Assembly (NCBI GenBank): GCA_017403145.1
Contig: JAFQOO010000007.1
Span: forward strand, 78,889 to 142,888
Reading direction: 5' to 3'
DNA length: 64,000 nucleotides
DNA from: Clostridia bacterium
GTDB lineage: Bacteria; Bacillota; Clostridia; Christensenellales; DTU072
Shown here: positions 11,001-17,545 of the stretch, piece by piece
How positions within the stretch are numbered: position 1 is the first letter of the stretch
How the letters are laid out: every line of letters starts with the position of its first letter
Program-made: the position numbers and the translations under genes
Notes under the pieces: generated by a model
Databases searched by the model: none
What the model saw: the letters and a program-made list of their open reading frames with translations, nothing else
What the model was told of the DNA's origin: nothing

Positions 11001-12107
11001 GACGTTCCCTACACCTTCCAAGTAACAGCAGGTGAGTTAGTTCAAGGCGACGTTCTTAACGCAGCACTCGTTCGTCAAGAGGGTAAGGTTCCCGGCGAAT
11101 ATACTATTAGCGGTACCGTAGTAAATCCCAATTACGTTGTTACCGTCAACAGCGGTATCTATACGATAACTCCTCGTGTAATTACCGTTGAAGTATTTAA
11201 CCAAGAGGGCACTTCGGCAAAACAAATCAACAAGAGAGCATACAAGACCTTTGGTAAGATTATGCGTGGTGATAACTTGAATATCCAAGTAGTAGGCGAG
11301 GTAGGCGACGTTCCCGGTGAATACGTTTTGAGCGCAACCTATACCGCTAACCCCAACTATGAAGTTATCATAAAAGAAGGTATCTTTACTCTAAGAAAGG
11401 TTGCTAAGATTAGCGTCGCTAACCCATTTGTATATAAACTATACGATGGCGTTCCCTACGTTTTCGACGTTGAAGTATCGAGCGGTGCAACGCCCATATT
11501 TAGCCTTGATGGTATCTACGTTGAGAACTCGTTCACTGAAGTAGGCGTTTATAACCTATCTATCAATGCCGAGGTAATGGGCGACTATGCTTCCCCCGAA
11601 CCTTATCGTATCACCTTCGAAATTCGTCCCACCGAGCTGGTCGCAGAAAAAGACGGTGTTATCGTTAAAGTAGTAAAGGAAGACGGCTTTGGCGCAGAAG
11701 AAACTCTCGATATCCAACAAGACCTCTCTGTAACCCTCAATGGTAAAGACTACACCTCCAAGATAGATACCGCATTCACCATCTACGTTGTTAACGGCGA
11801 AGAGAGAACTCCTCTAGAAGAGTATATGCAAGGTGAAGAGGTACACATCAAGGTAAAACTAAACGAACAACTAACCGAAATCGGTGCAGAAACTTGGTTC
11901 GTTGATAGCAATAGTAACGTTCTACACGAAGCAAGTATACCCGATGCCGACGGATACGTAGAAGTAACCCTTGCAGATGGTAACCACGTTCTATTCGTAA
12001 CAGCAAGAGACGAAGCCGCACCCATACTCGTAGTTGGTAGTGGTATGGCTGCTATCTTCCTAGCAATGGGCTTCTTCTTCCTATTCCGCAAGAAGTTCAT
12101 CAACTAA
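2061..12107 (+). CDS. Giant MBG-repeat surface adhesin (3348 aa)
   Basis: A very large secreted, membrane-anchored protein. AGGAG precedes ATG 2061 (ATG 2064 is an alternative). Residues 1-40 form a signal sequence (VTLVALALICGLLFTAIP). Residues of about 50-735 hold three copies of an unrecognised domain of about 200-240 residues, each with a (Y/H)T(F/Y)KL(S/T)(D/E)T(L/I/V)Y core, a G-I/L-GYA(S/A)-like segment and a closing KYLR motif. An Ig-like region follows, then about 25 MBG/YDG-type repeats of 70-80 residues (anchors such as GSVYGE, ITYGGTPV, IYDGN) to about residue 3160. A last non-repeat domain precedes a C-terminal helix (about 3320-3343) and RKKFIN. There is no LPXTG motif. The N-terminal third is more AT-rich and favours T/A-ending codons, whereas the repeat part favours C-ending ones, suggesting a mosaic. 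The likely role is cell-surface adhesion or a stalk; the ligand is unknown. Confidence 0.88.
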   Translation: MMKVQARRLNKNTLFIVTLVALALICGLLFTAIPLNNVLAKAMSVPEPETSDNVTFDFSNFTEGEYSQSSVIELTSATTQTITDFGTADSGNGAYFSSHNSWYSSTSAGVKYLLYFYTFKLSDTLYEALDSGNYTVTISGTSTTDAVSGNSDTYSYLYIGLGYASNDDVAKSLNGYNEIKATVGTGALKIPQETTNANPNTISDYDFSFATGGSAGSGYKYLRVGMYSRPWNREGTNFNINLSNIVLTIAPMAPTMSMPSDYNTNDNRQWTQTEMVEYVTQPSNSIETISSLDYSDTVDTFTSIDNTTKFVSSSNGKFTASDTWSYSSAPGGSSVLYHIGFMHTYKLTDTIYNSLLNNMASLSLSMSADIYDKNQSAPDARLWLYAGIGTASSDSSAVRYNGFKQVQSRYNSHIYYTNSNNFSDVNLDTYFQASSSNTGYKYLRIAFLTEVWPGGSTNDLSLSSVRIHFSMEEKVTVDTSVPTTNSMTKPSGWGSYTFYDDISNSSNFCAQTSMVEIGNSGNSLTSSNTSLFPTSGNGISRTGWGQVGTSGDAVFSNISTVLPTELEGYSHKFNHVSGTPSQGGFFYTLKLSETVYNALMSGAISISLETPNLSASGLGSSGAGRVQFVSYLGIGYAANDDYAKNGNAFIETKGYVGGSCTYYASGSGYSNESATNCNIPNFNFTNSNVVSKNYTGNGNTKYLRFGVWGRFYVSGTDSNCSNVKLTCGPLNISLTPTSDYTAPNIPSEVTGSSSVTITDASGLNYYTINGRKVQVAKISNTSFSANTTITLPEQGTYNVSAVDIWGNESSTVSFDYFYANVVAQANTDGIQNDYAGGKIVFNSSYNSGNGYRSQQITNSGPYNSNFNIWAKPNDGYYFAGFTLGNHYSSINLDLSTNTLSDTTSKSGSNGSYKTINGDTREYMFSWNAYTNIIIPADGKIYITANFKAIPTTNNQGEYDKTTKTVTVGAISNAPNKGSMSSTVSYSSSIAPTSVGTYTATSTIKWNNVIVGVKTEDIVISPKNIVATYSQVPSTIYYRGTTDVSDLISYTFESNAICSGDTVVQNLSATLSDKNVGERTMAVNATLSGVSSANYNITNATPTFNLTIVPTPVTVIFTTMDKDYDGNKDATVGVNVEGVIAGESIIYDTTATYADKNAGVDKKVTLTNPVATAGNGTSLANYSITTNADALVATINKIQLNVSYNLAPEKIYDGNVTANVTDVAISGYAIDDNLRLSPSVIAVYEGADVSNSVKINITISVEGDEKDNYYWNTSASTTGIITIRELTISAIDNSKVYGESDPELLYSIGAPGFVNEEDKNNANVQIDRADGENVGDYDIIVSVNNSNHNYNLKVQKATFNISARPIIVTLQEQSGIYGDTLSVSQTAYDASAKNGYEPIEADDLGVIITKDGDWQVGSYELSASATNTNYEVEFVINNSYVVVKRDLVITLNDNQGSVYGEEIVVDNTAFTAPNLATGDRVEIIITKADGTNAGSYLLSGALDTESEYYANITKNYNVSFATDKVYYVISARAITIVIAPQECFYGDEIIVDDTMFSVDTTEGKNDLASGEDKSVLAIDIIKEDGLEAKDYALSFTWDNDNYDVSGDNGVYTIKKATLTATYTGETITYGGTPVGNVVYSGYKYTDNDSVVTTKATVDFTKIAYTGNYITANLEGYELTPAGASANNYNFNYLSGKLIVEKAELEVTYNETITYGGTPVTDITSNKFAVSGLLDGDTESVISVVANLPSNAGSYSITSNEFSFSAINYDVSSISGTLNIDKAPLEITISAPLGLYYGDEIALTITYGTQGKNFVNGEDADDLTSKVIVDFAPIKNEKGYVNANASGYDLSSVITEATSSNYEITHTVGKLFISKKTLTLTYQGESRTYNALLPTPDKAKVTSSGMVEDDGIQYLTESEGFEFNLAVNGPAPDVGQYLVYANYVYEEGRTALTNYNITFNRDYFVITKASLTATYVGETIVFGATPVGNVEYSGFMGEDDVKVLNIAPTVDFSAITQVTIIGENSYINANESGYSIAPSGGNDNNYEISYENGSLIVEKRSASLVLENQGSVYGENVEIAQGEDYYTVSGLLDGDSLTSVNIVMENAGVTVGDYVLDAEVVGDNYDTTVTTAKYVISKATLNVTITYKYAYVLDVEAVNITDGDFEIVYTNFVYNDDESLLDTPVSIDVDAIKASIDGAGEYDIKYVEGEDDQYNFNYVNIGTIVVTASEKDVDISGLSFQSQTFIYNGEARSIYVNWEDKPQDVDVEISYTYSNEPCVNAGSYQVVASFKVLTAGYKDNIADLEATLTISPIDVEITLAPQGSVYGKPVVVGQGSEYYTVSAGTVLENEDLGVVITKSDVMNANHGEYNLDATITNTNYNLVNVVTSVYTISSVEVTVTLRNQSGEYGKSAVISQTEYDITVGELVEASDMVITLSVENRELYEVGENYDINAEIVDNPWYVFTIIGAKYIVKARNIQITLADVFAKYGDIVDATTTYTITAGSLVDESDDLALEFSITQADKYVVGGDYVISATSLNTNYVVDVVNAKYFVDKKYVEIQVADQYSTYGETYVIKNDFALVDGYTLVVGDTNEDLGVKVIVNSASINAGNYVLSANVNSANYDVKVHNGNYEIKKAETILYTDKLQKSYDYTGNAISFKTATSYVYTNREDSQANIKLPTTQVINAGTYKLTFSINESTNYKSASVEVEIVVNKIAPEVNMSALLSKTYVYNGKDQHITAEKEALLIKADFDEVSLSWKNNTFNNVPEGGKQVVELVLSETTNYTAKSFTQEVTIYKSRYDFTGLNYTFTSLSTAYDGKEHYIEVVNLPEGITVAYSYDGVTQLEPIRFKNAGTYVVEAIYTYDEVNYERPTEFIYSSHVQIERINITVEVVDQHGYYGYAPEFDPDGVNVIAGNFITGDEIDLKLELEPKESYPIGVYKLVANTTSSGNYNVTIAKGSYTILPRPITVTIDNKTSQYGDTDVPYTFQVTAGELVQGDVLNAALVRQEGKVPGEYTISGTVVNPNYVVTVNSGIYTITPRVITVEVFNQEGTSAKQINKRAYKTFGKIMRGDNLNIQVVGEVGDVPGEYVLSATYTANPNYEVIIKEGIFTLRKVAKISVANPFVYKLYDGVPYVFDVEVSSGATPIFSLDGIYVENSFTEVGVYNLSINAEVMGDYASPEPYRITFEIRPTELVAEKDGVIVKVVKEDGFGAEETLDIQQDLSVTLNGKDYTSKIDTAFTIYVVNGEERTPLEEYMQGEEVHIKVKLNEQLTEIGAETWFVDSNSNVLHEASIPDADGYVEVTLADGNHVLFVTARDEAAPILVVGSGMAAIFLAMGFFFLFRKKFIN

Positions 12108-12135
12108 TCTTATAGACTATCTATAAAACTAATAG

Positions 12136-12168
12136 GTGCGTGCGTTTAATATGCGCACGCACTTGTTT
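12136..12168 (+). terminator. Intrinsic terminator of the giant adhesin gene
   Basis: GTGCGTGCG (12136-12144) pairs with CGCACGCAC (12154-12162) across a 9-nt AT-rich loop and is followed by TTGTTT. It begins 28 bases after the adhesin stop. The in-frame GTG at 12136 for the next gene lies inside this stem, which argues against that start. Confidence 0.7.
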
Positions 12169-12195
12169 ACGAAAATAACCCATAAAGAGAGCATT

Positions 12196-12876
12196 ATGAT
12201 AATACAAGGACTACAAAAACTCACCGTACTCGATTTTCCCGGTCAAGTCGCCTGCATAATTTTTACTGCGGGTTGCTCATTCCGTTGTCCGTTTTGCCAC
12301 AACGCCACTTTGGTAAAAGGAGAGGGCGACGTCATAAGCGAGGAAGAAATTTTTTCCTACCTAAAAAAACGTCAAGGCATTTTGGACGGAGTTGTAATTA
12401 CGGGCGGAGAACCTACCATTCAAAAGGACCTAAAAGAATTTATATCCAAGATTAAAGCTATGGGCTATAAGGTAAAGCTAGATACCAATGGATATCATCC
12501 CAAACAACTAAAAGAGCTGTTGGATGCGGGACTACTCGATTACGTAGCAATGGATATAAAAAATAGCAAAGAGAAGTACGCACTTACTACGGGAATACCA
12601 AATATAGATATATCTCGCATAGAAGAAAGCGTAGAACTTCTAAAAAATGGTAACGTACCTTACGAATTTCGTACTACTACTATGGCGGAACTACATAGTA
12701 CCCAAGATATTGTGGCTATCGCAGAGTGGCTAGAGGGTGCAAGCAAACACTATATACAATCCTTCAAGGATTCCGGCGACATACTAAACGGTACTTTTAC
12801 CCCGTTAAATGAGCAAAAAATAGCCGAATTTAAGCAAATTCTTACCAAAACCATACTCGAAGTAGGAACTCGGTAG
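12196..12876 (+). CDS. nrdG: Anaerobic ribonucleotide reductase activating enzyme (NrdG2-type)
   Basis: A radical SAM protein of 226 residues. It makes the glycyl radical on NrdD using S-adenosylmethionine and a [4Fe-4S] cluster. The cluster motif is Cys27-x3-Cys31-x2-Cys34 (CSFRCPFCHN), followed by the GGEPTIQ motif and MDIKN. The N-terminal LTVLDFPGQVACIIFTAGC is typical of the NrdG2/pyruvate-formate-lyase-activase-like subfamily. Start ATG 12196 has AAAGAGAG upstream; an in-frame GTG at 12136 lies in a terminator stem and is rejected. The gene precedes nrdD by 141 bp. The NrdR-type boxes and promoter lie after it, so nrdG and nrdD are probably transcribed separately. Confidence 0.9.
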   Translation: MIIQGLQKLTVLDFPGQVACIIFTAGCSFRCPFCHNATLVKGEGDVISEEEIFSYLKKRQGILDGVVITGGEPTIQKDLKEFISKIKAMGYKVKLDTNGYHPKQLKELLDAGLLDYVAMDIKNSKEKYALTTGIPNIDISRIEESVELLKNGNVPYEFRTTTMAELHSTQDIVAIAEWLEGASKHYIQSFKDSGDILNGTFTPLNEQKIAEFKQILTKTILEVGTR

Positions 12877-12885
12877 CCATAGATA

Positions 12886-12944
12886 CCACAACATTTTGTG
12901 GTCTAAAAGGGGTTTGTAGAAAAAAATACCACAATATCTTGTAA
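12886..12944 (+). promoter_or_regulatory. Candidate pair of NrdR boxes
   Basis: Box 1 (12886-12901, CCACAACATTTTGTGG) is a near-perfect palindrome. Box 2 (12929-12944, CCACAATATCTTGTAA) is a weaker copy. Both resemble the NrdR box core (ACAwwATATwwTGT-like), and their starts are 43 bp apart, about four helical turns. Box 2 ends 8 bp before the -35 of the nrdD promoter. NrdR represses ribonucleotide reductase genes in many bacteria, so the position fits. No nrdR gene is in the window. Confidence 0.65.
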
Positions 12945-12952
12945 AAAACTAG

Positions 12953-12981
12953 TTGACATATAGGAAATCGTGTAATACAAT
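12953..12981 (+). promoter_or_regulatory. Promoter of nrdD
   Basis: TTGACA (12953-12958), 17-bp spacer, TACAAT (12976-12981). The RBS GGAGG lies at about 13006 before ATG 13018. Confidence 0.8.
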
Positions 12982-13017
12982 AATACTGCACGATTTCATT
13001 TTTTTAGGAGGTAGAAT

Positions 13018-15381
13018 ATGTACCAAGTTGTTAACAGAGAAGGCAAAATAGTAGAATTTGATACTAATAAGATTATAGGCGCAATATCCAAAGCTTTTGA
13101 TTCTTTAGATAAATACTATAATAGAAGCACTCTAGAGCTACTTGCATTGAGAGTTACCGCAGATTTTAACGGAAAAATCAAAGACGGATTTATCGCTGTT
13201 GAAGATATCCAAGATAGCGTAGAAACCGTTCTTATCCAAGCAGGATATGCAGACGTTGCAAAAGCATACATTCTTTATCGTAAGCAACGTGAAAAAGCAC
13301 GTAATATTCAAGGAACCCTTTTGGACTACAAAAAGGTTATCGACGATTATCTAAACGTAAGCGACTGGCGTGTTAAGGAAAATAGTACCGTTACCTACTC
13401 CGTAGGTGGACTTATCCTTTCCAACTCCGGTGCTATTACCGCTAACTATTGGTTGAGCGAAGTTTACGACGAAGAAATCGCAAACGCACACCGTAAAGCA
13501 GATATCCATATCCACGATATGAGTATGCTCACCGGTTACTGCGCAGGTTGGTCCCTAAAGCAACTCATCAAAGAGGGCTTGGGCGGTGTTACCGGTAAGA
13601 TTACTTCTTCTCCCGCACGTCATCTATCCACCCTATGTAACCAAATGGTTAATTTCCTAGGCATAATGCAAAACGAATGGGCAGGCGCACAAGCATTCAG
13701 CTCTTTCGATACCTATCTTGCTCCCTTTGTAAAGAAAGATAACCTTTCTTACTACGAGGTTAAAAAGTGCATCCAAAGCTTTGTTTATGGTGTAAATATT
13801 CCCTCTCGTTGGGGTACCCAAGCTCCCTTTAGCAACATCACTCTTGACTGGGTTGTTCCTAACGACCTCGCAGAGCTAAACGCTATCGTTGGTGGCGAAG
13901 AGCAAGACTTTAAATATAAAGATTGTAAGAAAGAAATGGATATGATTAACAAAGCCTTTATCGAAACTATGATTCAAGGCGATGCTAACGGACGTGGCTT
14001 CCAATATCCCATTCCCACTTACTCCATTACCGCAGACTTCGATTGGTCCGAAACCGAAAACAACAAGCTCTTGTTCGAAATGACTGCAAAATATGGTACT
14101 CCTTACTTCAGCAACTATATCAATAGTGATATGGAGCCCAGCGACGTTCGTTCAATGTGCTGTCGTTTGCGTCTTGACCTTCGTGAACTTCGTAAGAAGA
14201 GCGGTGGCTTCTTTGGTAGTGGCGAATCTACCGGTTCTATCGGTGTTGTAACTATCAATATGCCCAGACTTGCTTATATCGCAAAGGATGAAAAAGACTT
14301 CTATGCACGTCTAGATAAGATGATGGACCTCTCCGCTAGAAGCTTGAAGATTAAGCGCGACGTTATCTCTAACCTATTGGAAAACGGTTTGTATCCCTAC
14401 ACCAAGCGTTATCTTGACAACCTCGACAACCACTTCTCCACCATCGGTCTAGTTGGTATGAACGAAGCTTGCTTGAACGCAAATTGGATTAGAGCTAACC
14501 TAACCGAAGAAAAGGCAAGAAAGTTCGCTGTTGAAGTTCTCAACCATATGAGAGAAAGGCTTTCCGATTACCAAGAAAAATACGGTGATTTATACAACCT
14601 AGAAGCAACTCCCGCAGAGTCCACTTCTTATCGTCTTGCAAAGCACGACGTTCAACGTTATCCCGGCATCATCACCGCTGCTAAGTCCAAGGATGATACT
14701 CCTTACTACACCAACAGCTCACACCTACCCGTTGGATATACCGAAGACGTATTTACCGCTCTTGACCTACAAGACGAACTCCACACCCTTTACACCTCCG
14801 GTACCGTATTCCACGCATATCTTGGCGAACGTCTACCCAGCTGGCAAAGTGCTATGAACCTAGTAAGAAAGATTGCCGAAAACTATCGTCTACCTTACTA
14901 CTCAATGAGCCCCACTTACTCCATCTGTAAGGACCACGGATATATCTCCGGCGAAGAATACACCTGCCCCATCTGTGGACAAGATACCGAAGTTTATAGC
15001 CGTATCACCGGTTACTATCGCCCCGTAAGAAACTGGAACGATGGTAAGAGCCAAGAGTTCAAGGATAGAAAGGTTTATAACGTTGCAAAGTACAATACTC
15101 CTCACAGCCAAGTAGCAGGCGACGTTAAAGTAGAATGCGCTCCTCAAGTAGACGAGGGCATCACCCTTTATACCACCTCTACCTGCCCCAACTGCAAAAT
15201 GGTAAAGATGCTTCTCGATAAGGCTGGTATCAAGTACGAAACCGTAGTAGCCGATGCTTCTACCAAAGCAAGATTTGATGCTAACGAAATCAAGCAAGCT
15301 CCCACCCTTATGGTAAATGGTGCTAAGTACGAAAACGCAAGCAACATCAAGAAGTTTATCGAAGACAATAGCGCACGCTAA
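13018..15381 (+). CDS. nrdD: Anaerobic ribonucleoside-triphosphate reductase with fused C-terminal glutaredoxin domain
   Basis: A class III reductase of 787 residues that makes dNTPs from NTPs without oxygen. An N-terminal ATP cone (about residues 1-90) is followed by the ten-stranded barrel with candidate radical/catalytic cysteines Cys207 (STLCNQM) and Cys485 (GMNEAC). A zinc site follows (Cys637, Cys650, Cys653), then the glycyl-radical loop ITGYYRP with Gly665. NrdD proteins normally stop soon after this loop. Here about 90 residues are added, ending in a glutaredoxin/NrdH-like domain with Cys723-Pro-Asn-Cys726 and a QAPTLMVNG segment typical of the thioredoxin fold. The redoxin probably reduces the active-site cysteines, consistent with class III enzymes known to use thioredoxin-type donors rather than formate. 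A trxB-like gene follows. The start is fixed by TAGGAGG and a consensus promoter. Confidence 0.95.
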   Translation: MYQVVNREGKIVEFDTNKIIGAISKAFDSLDKYYNRSTLELLALRVTADFNGKIKDGFIAVEDIQDSVETVLIQAGYADVAKAYILYRKQREKARNIQGTLLDYKKVIDDYLNVSDWRVKENSTVTYSVGGLILSNSGAITANYWLSEVYDEEIANAHRKADIHIHDMSMLTGYCAGWSLKQLIKEGLGGVTGKITSSPARHLSTLCNQMVNFLGIMQNEWAGAQAFSSFDTYLAPFVKKDNLSYYEVKKCIQSFVYGVNIPSRWGTQAPFSNITLDWVVPNDLAELNAIVGGEEQDFKYKDCKKEMDMINKAFIETMIQGDANGRGFQYPIPTYSITADFDWSETENNKLLFEMTAKYGTPYFSNYINSDMEPSDVRSMCCRLRLDLRELRKKSGGFFGSGESTGSIGVVTINMPRLAYIAKDEKDFYARLDKMMDLSARSLKIKRDVISNLLENGLYPYTKRYLDNLDNHFSTIGLVGMNEACLNANWIRANLTEEKARKFAVEVLNHMRERLSDYQEKYGDLYNLEATPAESTSYRLAKHDVQRYPGIITAAKSKDDTPYYTNSSHLPVGYTEDVFTALDLQDELHTLYTSGTVFHAYLGERLPSWQSAMNLVRKIAENYRLPYYSMSPTYSICKDHGYISGEEYTCPICGQDTEVYSRITGYYRPVRNWNDGKSQEFKDRKVYNVAKYNTPHSQVAGDVKVECAPQVDEGITLYTTSTCPNCKMVKMLLDKAGIKYETVVADASTKARFDANEIKQAPTLMVNGAKYENASNIKKFIEDNSAR

Positions 15382-15401
15382 AAGATAAAAACACAATAGG
15401 G

Positions 15402-15427
15402 TCGCTCCGCGAAAGCGGAGCGATTTT
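15402..15427 (+). terminator. Intrinsic terminator between nrdD and the trxB-like gene
   Basis: TCGCTCCGC and GCGGAGCGA pair across a GAAA tetraloop, followed by TTTT. It sits 12 bp before the next start and no separate promoter is obvious, so it may set a lower readthrough level for the reductase. Confidence 0.8.
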
Positions 15428-15439
15428 AAGGTAAAGGAT

Positions 15440-16363
15440 ATGAATTACGATTACGATATTATAGTTATAGGTGCAGGTGCAAGCGGTATGACCGCCGCAT
15501 TATATGCTTTGCGCGGTGGCAAAAGCGTTCTTATTATAGAGAAAGAAACCATCGGCGGACAAATTTCATTTTCTCCGAGAGTGGAAAATTTCCCCACTAT
15601 AAAGGAAATTAGCGGACAAGATTTGAGCGACCGCTTGTTCGACCAAATAATGGAGCAAGGAGTCCAATTCGAGCTTGAAACCGTTATGGGAATAGAAAAG
15701 CTGGAAGAAAAGGGCTTTAAGGTAACAACCGACTACCACACTTATACCGCAAAGGCAGTAATAATTGCAGCTGGTGTTAAGCATCGTCATTTGGGACTTC
15801 CTCGCGAAAGTGAGTTTATAGGCAAGGGTGTATATTACTGTGCACTTTGCGACGGAGCATTCTATGAAAACCAAGAGGTAACCCTAATAGGTGATGGTAA
15901 CTCTGCTTTACAATACGCACTATATCTATCAAACATTTGCTCCAAGGTTACCGTAGTAACTTTGTTTAACTACTTTGCAGGGGAGCCTATGCTTGTAAAT
16001 CGCCTAAAAGAAAGGGCAAACGTGGAAATCATTATGGGATATGCTTCCACCGCATTCTTGGGCGAAGACAAGTTCGAGGGCATAGCTTTTAAAGAAACAT
16101 ATGGCGATAAGACTATGGAAATAAGAAGCAAAGCTGTTTTCGTAGCAATAGGACAAATACCCGATAACAAGAAGTTCGAAAATCTAGTCGACCTAGATAA
16201 GCAAGGCTTTATAGTAGCAGGCGAAGATACCCTAACCAAAACCGAAGGTATCTACGTAGCAGGGGACTGTCGCACCAAGACTGTTCGTCAACTTACTACC
16301 GCAGTAGGTGATGGGGCTAATGCGGCAACTGCGGCTTGTAATTATATCGACCGCAACTTCTAA
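15440..16363 (+). CDS. trxB: Thioredoxin reductase-like flavoprotein
   Basis: A 307-residue FAD/NAD(P)H oxidoreductase with the size and domain order of low-molecular-weight thioredoxin reductases. The N-terminal FAD-binding motif is GAGASGM, the redox motif is Cys134-Ala-Leu-Cys137 followed by DGAF, and there is a second nucleotide-binding fold (GDGNSALQYA). A C-terminal GIYVAGDCRTKTVRQLTTAVGDG is typical of the family. The GDGNSA motif replaces the usual GGGDSA, so the preferred nicotinamide donor is uncertain. It follows nrdD and probably reduces the glutaredoxin domain fused to it, giving NAD(P)H -> reductase -> redoxin -> NrdD. It could also serve a stand-alone thioredoxin elsewhere. Confidence 0.88.
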   Translation: MNYDYDIIVIGAGASGMTAALYALRGGKSVLIIEKETIGGQISFSPRVENFPTIKEISGQDLSDRLFDQIMEQGVQFELETVMGIEKLEEKGFKVTTDYHTYTAKAVIIAAGVKHRHLGLPRESEFIGKGVYYCALCDGAFYENQEVTLIGDGNSALQYALYLSNICSKVTVVTLFNYFAGEPMLVNRLKERANVEIIMGYASTAFLGEDKFEGIAFKETYGDKTMEIRSKAVFVAIGQIPDNKKFENLVDLDKQGFIVAGEDTLTKTEGIYVAGDCRTKTVRQLTTAVGDGANAATAACNYIDRNF

Positions 16364-16396
16364 AACGCGTTATTTTAGCGCTATACTTCACAAAAC

Positions 16397-16455
16397 AAGA
16401 GCCTTCCTCGGTCGTTTACCTTTAGTAAAGTCCCGTCGGTAGGCTCTTTGTTTTT
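16397..16455. terminator. Bidirectional terminator with conserved inner hairpin (copy A)
   Basis: The outer stem AAGAGCC/GGCTCTT (16397-16403 with 16442-16448) is flanked by a T-rich run on both strands and lies between the convergent trxB-like and lipid kinase genes. Inside is a second hairpin, TTTAC-CTTTA-GTAAA (16415-16429). The 23-bp core 16411-16433 recurs with 3 differences in the terminator at 27808-27867, although the outer stems differ. Confidence 0.75.
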
Positions 16456-17290
16456 AATTAGAAAGAATATTGATAGGGTTCCTAAGCTTCGTAATATTTA
16501 TTCCTATTGTTTTTTCTATTTCGTATTTTTCTCCGTCTACGCAAAATGGAGTAGGGGAAAGGAGCTCAAGGTCAACGTGTTTAAAGGGTGTGAAGAGCAA
16601 ATTCTTGCTTTCGTATGGCTTTCTAAATCCAATAAAGAAAGCACGAAAGAAGGGGAAGAATATGCGTGCTCTATTGAGAAGATTATCCTTGCCGGGGCTT
16701 TTTATGGTAAGCAAACACATTTCTCCTTTATGATATAATTTGTTAAAATTGAAGCCAAAACAACGGGGTGAGTTTATTAGCATAATAAGGGTGTATTCTC
16801 CGTCAAAGGTTTTGCCATCTACCATAATTCTTGCCCATATATCGTGCACTTTGTATTCCCTTATTACCTTGCTAACGTAAGCAAGTGCTTTGAATTTCTT
16901 TTTGGTTTTTGTGCCTACGGCATACCCCAGCGGAGTAAAGGTTCCCGTTGCACATACGTAACTAAAGAGTATATCTCCCGCGTGCCCAACTAGGTTGAGA
17001 GTGCTCTCTTTTTGCGCGTTATATACCTCGTTCAAAGTACCGCAGGGGACGTAGTACAAAGAGGTTTTTTCGGGCAAACGAGTATTTATAATATGGTTTA
17101 GAGTTCCGTCGCCACCACATACCGCAACACCACCATAATCTGCCATGCTTAGGCTTTCAAGGTCTTCGGGAATGTATTTTACCTCGAATTTACTATATGC
17201 GTTAGACAGCTTGGCTTTTACGCTATCTATATCCAAAGCTTCAGCATTTCCCGAAAGTTTATTTATAACAATCAAACAATCTTTTTTCAT
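16454..17290 (-). CDS. Diacylglycerol/sphingosine kinase-like lipid kinase (YegS/BmrU family)
   Basis: A protein of about 278 residues with the DAGK catalytic fold. VINKLSGNAE (phosphate-binding region) and CGGDGTLNHII (the GGDGT nucleotide motif) are near the N-terminus, CGTLNEVYNAQ is the next conserved block (usually GTxNDxAR), and a beta-sandwich C-terminal domain ends with FCVDGEKYE (typically DGE). Family members phosphorylate lipids such as diacylglycerol at the inner membrane face for phospholipid recycling. The start is uncertain: ATG 17290 matches the family start, while a TTG at 17308 lies closer to AAGGAAG. It converges on the trxB-like gene across a shared terminator. The exact lipid substrate is not evident. 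Confidence 0.85.
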   Translation of the reverse strand: MKKDCLIVINKLSGNAEALDIDSVKAKLSNAYSKFEVKYIPEDLESLSMADYGGVAVCGGDGTLNHIINTRLPEKTSLYYVPCGTLNEVYNAQKESTLNLVGHAGDILFSYVCATGTFTPLGYAVGTKTKKKFKALAYVSKVIREYKVHDIWARIMVDGKTFDGEYTLIMLINSPRCFGFNFNKLYHKGEMCLLTIKSPGKDNLLNRARIFFPFFRAFFIGFRKPYESKNLLFTPFKHVDLELLSPTPFCVDGEKYEIEKTIGINITKLRNPINILSN

Positions 17291-17472
17291 ACTATATATT
17301 ATTCTCAAACTTCCTTTAATATAACGTTAAAAAGTGAATATAACATAAATACGCAGTTTAGGTTCCCATAAAATAAATAAAGGAAACACAAAATCGATTT
17401 AATCATTGCATACCTTTTGTGATTTACTAATTTTTTATTTTGGTCAAAAAATATCTAAAGATATTTTCGGTA

Positions 17473-17501
17473 TTGACATACGCGCGCGCGAGTTATATAA
17501 T
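17473..17501 (+). promoter_or_regulatory. Perfect consensus promoter with CG tract in the spacer
   Basis: TTGACA (17473-17478), 17-bp spacer, TATAAT (17496-17501). The spacer contains ten alternating bases CGCGCGCGCG at 17481-17490. A second CG-rich inverted repeat, GGGCGC-GT-GCGCCC, lies at 17519-17532 near the start of the transcript. It drives the double phosphoesterase gene. Confidence 0.88.
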
Positions 17502-17545
17502 AAATATTATTTAATCGCGGGCGCGTGCGCCCTAAGGAGTTGGGA

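Noticed and set aside
2061..12107. Antisense genes within the giant adhesin and other long genes
   Set aside because: Open antisense frames lack RBS, show no domain features and follow from the codon bias of the real gene.
12136..12195. GTG start for nrdG at 12136
   Set aside because: The codon is in the stem of the previous gene's terminator; ATG 12196 has an RBS and matches the family N-terminus.
17525..17545. GTG start for the phosphoesterase at 17525
   Set aside because: It lies inside a CG palindrome; ATG 17546 follows AAGGAG and begins a proper signal sequence.
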